64,000 nt of DNA. It comes from Roridomyces roridus. Taxonomy: Eukaryota > Basidiomycota > Agaricomycetes > Agaricales > Mycenaceae. The stretch lies in assembly GCA_029378245.1 (NCBI GenBank), contig JARKIF010000092.1:61378-125377 (forward strand), given 5' to 3'. The notes under the pieces are model-generated. The model was not told the DNA's origin and did no database searches. It worked only from the letters and a program-made list of their open reading frames with translations. The position numbers and the translations under genes were made by a program. Shown piece after piece: positions 54,711 to 64,000 of the stretch. Numbering within the stretch: position 1 is the first letter of the stretch; each line of letters opens with the position of its first letter.

Positions 54711-55002
54711 GGTGCAGGTCTTGAGTGAGTCTGCGAGGGACGAGGAACGAGCAGTCGTTAGCGGAAGAGGGAGAGCACGGGAGCCGGATCAATCGCTGAC
54801 ATCATCAAGACGCGGCTTTCGCTCTCGACCGCCGTCTCGCGTCGCCTCTGAGTCCCCCCCACCCATCCGCCTTTTTTTTCATTCTTTCCCCGTACTTTCT
54901 AGCCCATCTCTACGCCACGCGCCATATACGCCCTCACACTCCTCATGGGTCGTCATCATCCCATAGTTAGCTTATCAAAGCCTTGACAAAATGTTACAAT
55001 AC
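54711..55002. other. Short intergenic region
   Basis: Upstream region of the RING-CH gene and 3' side of the eIF2 gamma gene. No further gene seen. Confidence 0.4.
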
Positions 55003-56670
55003 TTAGTCTACTTCCAATACTGTGCCGCGCTGTACACTCCCCCATCCTACAAGTCGCCAATGCTTTTCGATCCGGCGTGACAATGCGACCTTTTCACCAA
55101 TCTCCGTGCAGGCAGGCGAAGTGAGCTGAATCTTGGCCAGGTCTGCGCGCACGCTCAATACACGTCCACCGGTGGAGGTAGAGCCAATGTTAATGAGCAG
55201 AAGCTCGTTCTTGACAAGCTTCGAAACTTTGGTCTGCTTTTTGTCTTCCGTCTTGACACCCAGCAGCCGCCGCAGGAGGAAGAGACTGATTTCCAATTCT
55301 GTGTATGGTGAGCCAAGGACCAAAACCGCCGCCACAACTGACCGGTATAAATCTTGGGCAGCTTGCCGACTGAGCCAAGGACCTGCCCAACGAGACGGTC
55401 GGCTCGGCAGAGGGTTGGGTCAATCTTTGTGCCAACACCAATAAGGCCACCGGGAACTGCAAAGTTGAGTAGATTGTTCTCTGCATGTAACGACATGATG
55501 CGGCTGAAGATGGGCTTGCATTGGTTACGACCGGCGTTATCTTTGGTGACTACGCCAGGTCGAATCTCAACTTCCATGCCCAGTTTGAGGACACCAGTGA
55601 GAATCGAGCCACCAGCAACACCGCCCTTGAGATCATCCACCTCTGCACCGGGTTTATTGACATCAAAAGAGCGGATGACAATAAGACGTGGCTCAGAGGT
55701 AAAGTCCCGTATCGGAATTGGAATCCGCTTGACGATATACTCGTTGACAGCGTCGATGTTGTACTTGAGCTGCGCAGATATAGGTACGATTGGAGAGGAT
55801 TCGGCGACCGTGCCTGCGTGTGGTCAGAAAAAAAAAGCGTCGAGAAATCAAGACTGACCCTTGACGAATGCAGAGATACTCTTCTGGTGCTCCAGTGCCT
55901 GCGCCTCCTTGATCAAATCGACCTTGTTCTGGAGGATGATGATATGCTCCAATTTCATGATCTCGACGGCAGCCAGATGCTCCGAGGTCTGCGGTTGTGG
56001 GCAAGTCTCGTTGCCAGCGATGAGAAGGAGAGCAGCGTCCATGACAGCTGCGCCGTTGAGCATGGTGGCCATGAGAATGTCGTGACCAGGACAGTCGACG
56101 AAAGAGACATGGCGGATGAGTTTCATCCGCGAGTTGCACCCCGGCCGCTCACAAGCTGGATTGTCCTCTTTGTCTGACCGATACGACCGATAGCATCCAG
56201 GTCGCGGACAGGCCTCATTCTGGCATTTGTATATCTGGATGAATGGAGTGAGTTGTTGGGCACAGATGACGATGAGCTGCGGCACGCACCTTTGCATTGG
56301 CATATCCAAGTTTAATTGTAATATTCCTAACCAGCTCGTTCTTGAACCGAACGGTCATGACACCAGATATGGCCTTGACCACAGTAGATTTTCCGTGGGC
56401 GACATGGCCGATCGTACCTGGACGTGGACGATGAGCAAGATGCGAGAGTGGCGCGATTCAGGCTAACCCAGATTTATAGTGGCCTATGCGCATTGAGCAA
56501 GGGTATGATATGAAGAGATGTGGACAGACTTGTTTTGAAATGACTTCCGGAGACAGAGGCGTGAGGGTCGCAACATCTACAGAGTGGATTTCGAGTTTTC
56601 CGACATCGGCCTCGTCCTCTGAGCCCGAGTCTTCTTCGTGTTCTTTTTGCAGTGTTTCGTCGCCAGCCAT
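55003..56670 (-). CDS. GCD11: Translation initiation factor eIF2 subunit gamma
   Basis: GTP-binding core of eIF2 that carries Met-tRNAi to the 40S subunit. Starts [20 protein letters not shown]. Short early exons rebuild [18 protein letters not shown] (P-loop) with [22 protein letters not shown] Cys cluster typical of eIF2 gamma follows ([26 protein letters not shown]). Then [16 protein letters not shown] (G3), [10 protein letters not shown] (G4), [35 protein letters not shown] and [22 protein letters not shown]. It ends [19 protein letters not shown] with TAA at 55003-55005. Introns are GT-AG and 45-60 nt. One intron near 55290-55345 separates GKLPKIYT from [14 protein letters not shown]. 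Confidence 0.95.
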
Positions 56671-56783
56671 TTTGTGCGAGAGCGGAAGAGAGAGCGAGGT
56701 CGTGATGACTCGACCAAACACGAGGTGCATGTACTCATTATCTTGTAACAGCTCTACAGTACCACGCCCTATATACAACTAGT

Positions 56784-57624
56784 TCATGCAGGCAACTCGA
56801 ACTTCTGTCCTTGAAGGACTCTGTGTTACTGGGTTAGTAAAAAATACAGAAACAGAACGAAAACGCACTTTGTGAAGTACACGTAGAAGAAATCGATATA
56901 CAGTCCCGTCTGAACGATGCCTGCGGTAACTGCGATCGGGTCCACGACGTTGTCGGAAAAGTAGCGGTATATCCAGTTGGGGATATAGAGTGCTCGGTAT
57001 GCACCCAGGGCGGCCAGGTAGTGGGTGGTTATCGTCTCAGCCTCGCCGGTCCGTTGGAGCATGAACAGCTGGGGAAGGATGGCGACCGACTCGAGGAAGA
57101 TGGAGAAGGACCAGAGGATCTCGGTGAGGTTGAAGTGGTAATTGAAGATGAGCGACAGCACGACGCAGGGCCCCAAAAGGTACTCGATCCGGAACGTGTC
57201 AATGGATGGGTCGTGTGTGGGTCTGCAAAATTGGTCGGCACAAAAGCGGGAGGAGACGGGCTACTGACCGGAAGCGGTAGCGCATAATGTAGAGGATGTA
57301 GCAGCTGCTTGCGATGAAGAAGAGCTTCATCACAAAGTTGTACACGGAAACCCAACGGAAGAACAGGTCCAAGTAGCGAGCCACGAAGACGCCAGCATAG
57401 AGCGCTTGCGTTTTGAATGATATGCCTGCGGGGGTTCTCGCTCAGTCAGTTTTGGGCGTGGGACGTGGCGTGTTGTGGCCACCTCGACATGAACGCGTCG
57501 TCTGCATCTTGTGCAGCAGAATCAGAATTGAGGCCAGATGGGACAAGTCGCCTGCGACGTGTGAGACAAAATGGCAGTGGGAGAGGCGCTACACACCCAG
57601 TAGACGGAAGAGGTTCATGGCCAT
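56784..57624 (-). CDS. ERD2: ER lumen protein-retaining receptor (KDEL/HDEL receptor)
   Basis: Seven-helix Golgi/ER membrane receptor returning escaped ER proteins. Exons rebuild [29 protein letters not shown], then [106 protein letters not shown] and [14 protein letters not shown]. The last exon adds [14 protein letters not shown] complement at 56784-56786. These are near-invariant ERD2 motifs. Four introns, all short; the last is GTGCGT...ACAG (about 56823-56869). Frame intact. Confidence 0.95.
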
Positions 57625-57795
57625 AGCAGAGAGACGTGTTGATTATGTAATGAAAAGTGACCCAACGAAGTTGTTGTCATGGTCGACACAACTCCCGACA
57701 ATGTGGACGACAAAAGTCGAAAGTCCTGCGTTGCCACTTGAGACATTCCCCCAAGTTCAGTATGTACAGTGTACAGCAGCAGAATAAAAGCGACA

Positions 57796-60700
57796 CTAAA
57801 ACAGAACAACAAAGTTACTTGGAAATATATGTTTGCCAGGCACCCGTCGCGAGTCGTCCAACAACTCGCCGCTCCACCATCCGTCCTCGGGCGTGGCAGT
57901 GACCGCGATGATATCCCCCTCCTGAAAGTCAAATTCTTCCTCGATGGTCGCCGCATAATTGAACAGCGCCTTGACTAGAGCGACAAGAGTGAATAATAAT
58001 AGATACCGCAACCAAAAGATCTTGGACTCACCATAGAACAAAATCCACTTGCCGTCCGATGTCTTCTGCTGAGCCTGATGAGGCGATGGCGAACGCTGTA
58101 CGGGTTGCTGATGAGGTTGGAGCTGCATCTGTTGTTGGGGTACCCGCACAAGTTGTTGCTGCTGCTGTTGCTGCTGCTGTGGCATCCTGACCAGCTGCTG
58201 CTGCTGCTGCTGACGTGCATCGGGAAAGTAGGAACTACTCGTCGATACCCCTCGTTGAAGCTGACTCACGGTCCCATATCCACTCGAATGAGGTTGAGGG
58301 TGGTATACCTGCTGCTGTTGTGCGGGTGCAGGTGGCTGGTATGGCGTCGTATTATATGCTGGCTGAACAGGTGGTGGTGGTGGAGGAACGTAGCCTGGTT
58401 GTGGGTGTTGGAACGGGGTGACAGCATAGCTGGGTTGCTGCGGTGGCGGGGCAGGTGAGACGCTGCCAGGTCCAATGTAGCTCAGACGCCGTTGAGGTTG
58501 GACCTGTGGGTTGTAAACAACCTGCGACGGGGGCCCCTGAACTGATTGCCGATGTTGTGGCTGATATCGTTGAGCCATCTCGTCATGCACCCGCCCACTG
58601 GGATCGAGCGTGATACCAGTATTGTTCGGGCTCACGCCAGAGTGTTGTGGCGGCGCGGCGAAGCTGTGCCGCACATTCGCAATGACGGGGGCAGGGCTTG
58701 GGCCGCGCGATATTGGCTGCGGGCTTGCACTGCGAGAGCCCGAGCCAATGCCAGCATAGCCCTGGGTACTCGGCGGGCGGGCGAGGCTTTGGCCTTGTTG
58801 CGAACTCTGACTGGGATTGTACATGTGGCTTGGGCTAGTACTCGGCGGAGCACCAGTGTAGCTGCCGCGGCGGCTGTTTGAACGACTGATACTTTTGCGT
58901 TCGCCCGGCAGGGATTGATGGTAATCCGTCAACACATCAGTCACCATGTCCGTCCCTGGTGCCGGGCCGGCAGATGCCGGCCGCATGAAGGCGGCTGTGA
59001 TGGGGGCCGGATTGGGTGATGACGGTCGTGAGGCGGACGGATGAGGTCCTACAACAAATTCGGCTGATTGCCGATAATCACGCATCGCAGAGGCAGGAGA
59101 CTGCGCCCGCGCTTGCTGCTGCTGCTGCTGCTGCTGGCCCTGCGACATTGGACCACTGGGAGCGGCCAGTGACATCGACGACGAAGGCCGTGTGTTGGGA
59201 TTCCGTGTGCTTCTTCTTCGAACGGCACTGGCCGCGCTCTGCAGATCTTCCATCTGCTTCGCAAGGGGGTCAAAGCCGCCTTTCTGAGCCGATGCACTGA
59301 CCCGGCTCGACGCCAAAGTCTGCTGTGTGGGGTCCTTGGTCAAGTCGACCTTGTATGCGTTCGACCCGACTTTGATGAAAGTATCAGCGGTGGGGTCTAT
59401 GGGCTCTGCAAGAGGATCGGGCGGAGGTACGCGATATGACGGCGATACAGATTTGGTGGTGGCGGAGGTGGGTCGGCGTGAAAGATCGGATGGAGCACCG
59501 TTGCCGTTCACGTACGGTTGTTGCTCCGCCCGGTGGTTTTGGGCTGGCGGCTGCTGGACCGCTACCGATGGCGTGGGCTCGTCAGTGCGACGCGTGCCGC
59601 CGGCGCCAACACCTGCTGCATTTGTTGCCGGCTCCTCATTCTCTGTTTGCGCAGACGGCTTCCTCAGCGGCGGAGGACGCTGCGACGAGCGAGGAAAGTT
59701 GGCAGGATGAAAGGTTGGACGGGACTCGGAAGAGGGGATGGCATTGGGGTCTTTGAAGTTGACGAATGTAAGGGGATCCGGTATCTGGTTGCCTGTGCCA
59801 TAGTTGCGCACAAAGAATTCCATGTCCTTGTCGGGTTCCATCTGCTCGAGAGAGAGACGGATCTTTTCACAAGACTGCAGAAATAATTGAGCGGCATCCC
59901 ACTCGATATTCTGAAACCCACCTCGTCGTCAGAGACACATACAGTTGACACAGCATTCGCATATGCCCACATATTGTCTTTGGTGAACTCGAGGCGATCT
60001 TCCTCTAAATCCTGGCAGCTGTCGCAGAAGACCTTCCAGTCTTGCTCCCACTTTGCGACAGTATCAGCCAATGCGCGGGCAAAGTTGGCGAAATCGCGTT
60101 CGTTGGATACGACAGTCTGCTGAGCGCGTTCCAACTTGAGATGAATGCGCTCTGCTTCTTTGCCCTGCACAAGGCCAAGCTGGCCGGTGAAAGAGTTGAT
60201 GAGCATACAGTCCTTTTCGTACTTTTCCCGCGCTTTGTTCACATAGCCCTCCTGCGTCTGTTTGGCCTTGAATTCCTTCTCGATCGCAGTCTGGTACGTC
60301 TTCTTGTGGTGTTGCTGCTTTGCATAGAAGGCCGCCGCCTGGACCTCGAGGTCGGCACGCACTTGCTGTGACAGCGTCAGATGAAAGGCCGCTTGCCGCT
60401 CTGTTTCGGCGCGGATGGAATCCAACGAGGTTCGGAGCTCGCTGAAGATGTGGTCAGCTTTATGGTCCCATTGCTCGATGTTACACTCACTCACCCGATC
60501 TCATCTCTCCCTAATGTCTGCTTGGCTAATTTGGCCAATCGTCGTGCATACTCGTCCTCGATTGTAGCTCTAGTTCGCGTCAGGGACAGTAGGAACAGCA
60601 GAGACATTGCTCTCGGACCTCTCCTTCCAGAAGTTGCGGAGCTCTTCCATTGTTCTCGTAGCGCCGCGCATGCGTGCAAAGAGAACATCAACGCCGACAT

Positions 60701-60813
60701 CGGCATGGCCCCAGAAAGCGTTACAAAAGTCAGTAGATCGGTCGTGCGGTACGGGGGTCGCCCCGCGCATATTTGGAGAGCGAGGTCGTGGATGGCTGTC
60801 GTCGCGCTGACAT
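57796..60813 (-). CDS. F-BAR and SH3 domain protein, Cdc15/Imp2-like
   Basis: Membrane-bending scaffold that in fission yeast organises the cytokinetic ring. The start MSARRQPSTTSLSKYARG leads to the F-BAR domain: STDFCNAFWGHADVGVDVLFARM, GATRTMEELRNFWKER, ATIEDEYARRLAKLAKQTLG, then helices through LRTSLDSIRAETERQ and KWEQDWKVFCDSCQDLEEDRLEF. A long Ser/Pro/Gln-rich linker has several poly-Gln runs (about 58150-58215, 59110-59137). The SH3 domain closes the protein: VKALFNYAATIEEEFDFQEGD, GWWSGELLDDSRRVPGKHIFPSNFV, TAG at 57796-57798. A one-base shift in a G/C homopolymer region (about 60755-60770) is needed to link the start to the F-BAR frame. Divergent from bL28m with 51 bp between start codons. 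Confidence 0.88.
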
Positions 60814-60864
60814 GGAGTGGGTTGAAATTGAAACCGTGACGCGCGTGATCGCCGCATTCCTTTT

Positions 60865-61536
60865 ATGAAACCAACACTTGCGCTGTTTGGTGTCCGCGCC
60901 ATTTCCGAGGTCGCCGTCGCTCCCCAGCCCTTGAAGCGTGCCCAGTTTGGTCTCTTTCAAGGAAAAACGAAACAATACGGAAACAACGTCCCCTTCTCTC
61001 TCCGCAAAACTCGTCGGACATGGCTCCCAAATGTCCAACGAAAACGTCTCTTTTCAGAGACCCTGCAGTCCATGTTCAGGTCAAAGTAACCACCGCCGCG
61101 CTAAAGACAATAAAAAAGGCGATTTCGATTCGTGCCGTCGTTTGCGCTCTGCTGAATTCTCTCCAGAAAGGCGGTGTGGATAATTACGTGCAGCAGACCA
61201 GCGCGGACCTTCTCGGATGGAGGGGCATGAAGATACGGCTCATGATTCGCGAAGCGCAGGAGAAGAACGCCAGTGAGACCGCGTCGGCACCCAAAAGACC
61301 CGCTCGGTCAAACTGGCTCCTCTTCGAGCGCCAGTACCAGACCCAATCCAACGCTCAAGGCCCTGGCGAATCCAGGCATTGCCGCCAGTTTTGTTCGTTA
61401 CACTAGACGAATGGCCGCCAAAGCTGCTGGAAACAAGGGTTTTGCGTCGTGCGTCAACTTACAGCTCATGTTTGGCCAACTAAATTCTCTACAGGGCGAA
61501 AGATACCATAGAATACATCAAGCAGCAAAAAACTAA
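60865..61536 (+). CDS. Mitochondrial ribosomal protein bL28m
   Basis: Large-subunit mitochondrial ribosomal protein. The first exon MKPTLALFGVRAISEVAV continues into the bL28 signature RAQFGLFQGKTKQYGNNVPF and TRRTWLPNVQRKRLFSETL. The rest is in a shifted frame: VQVKVTTAALKTIKK, then KGGVDNYVQQTSADLLGWRG. A 48-nt stretch between IKK and KGG (about 61112-61159) reads open but looks like an intron ending CTCCAG. A last segment (LANPGIAASFVRYTRRMAAKAAG, about 61345-61435) is in a third frame. At least two one-base corrections are therefore needed. N-terminal mitochondrial targeting is likely. Convergent with the alanyl-tRNA synthetase gene, ends about 20 bp apart. Confidence 0.75.
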
Positions 61537-61557
61537 CTTGTCTTGTAGCTTTGTAAA

Positions 61558-64000
<2,443 letters not shown>

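Noticed and set aside
61112..61159. A GC-AG intron in bL28m between IKK and KGG.
   Set aside because: The donor GCGATT does not resemble known GC-AG donors and the stretch is a multiple of three and open, so the exon structure is left undecided.

Overview
The window looks like a chromosome segment of a filamentous basidiomycete, most likely an Agaricomycete. The evidence is very short GT-AG introns (mostly about 45-60 nt), a chitin synthase with a fused myosin-like motor, and transposase families that are known mainly from basidiomycetes (KDZ with linked TET/JBP dioxygenase, Plavaka-like). The species cannot be named from the sequence.

Left part, 1-35.3 kb, is almost entirely mobile DNA. A decayed MULE-type transposase gene lies at 0.8-3.0 kb. 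Next come two inverted 341-bp solo LTRs, one of which splits a Ty1/copia reverse transcriptase remnant (4.3-5.8 kb), and then a 558-bp Tc1/mariner-type MITE (6.2-6.8 kb). From 7660 to 35261 there is one nested structure. The outer shell is a Plavaka-like DNA transposon of about 5.9 kb, with about 45-bp imperfect terminal inverted repeats and a 3-bp TTA target duplication. It carries a minus-strand transposase gene and a divergent plus-strand companion gene (33319-35004). Its transposase gene is cut twice: by a complete 6.66-kb Ty3/gypsy chromovirus with identical LTRs, inserted exactly at a splice donor (9517-16177), and by a roughly 15-kb KDZ transposon (about 17634-32638).

The KDZ element is the most interesting system. 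It encodes a KDZ transposase (minus strand) and, on the plus strand, a TET/JBP-type 2-oxoglutarate/Fe(II) dioxygenase, a GRPP/cysteine-rich protein, two unrecognised small genes and a large homeobox-like/acidic protein that is itself split by a 697-bp solo-LTR-like insertion. Palindromic TTAACGCGTTAA-type motifs cluster at both ends and in two internal intergenic gaps, which suggests transposase-binding sites or built-in CpG targets. TET/JBP-KDZ linkage is established for basidiomycetes; the motif array, the nesting and the cargo set here are what deserve a closer look.

Right part, 35.3-64 kb, is compact host chromosome. In order: myosin-motor chitin synthase (-), eIF3 subunit c (-), OM14-like mitochondrial outer membrane protein (-), CLIP-170-like CAP-Gly protein (-), proteasome subunit Rpn8 (+), mitochondrial EF-G (+), a RING-CH membrane protein (-), eIF2 gamma (-), the KDEL receptor Erd2 (-), an F-BAR/SH3 protein of Cdc15 type (-), mitochondrial ribosomal protein bL28m (+) and cytosolic/mitochondrial alanyl-tRNA synthetase (-, running off the right edge). 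Intergenic gaps are often below 120 bp. Several of these conserved genes need an apparent 1-2 nt frame correction, which points to residual consensus indels in the assembly (or, less likely, to many coincident pseudogenes).
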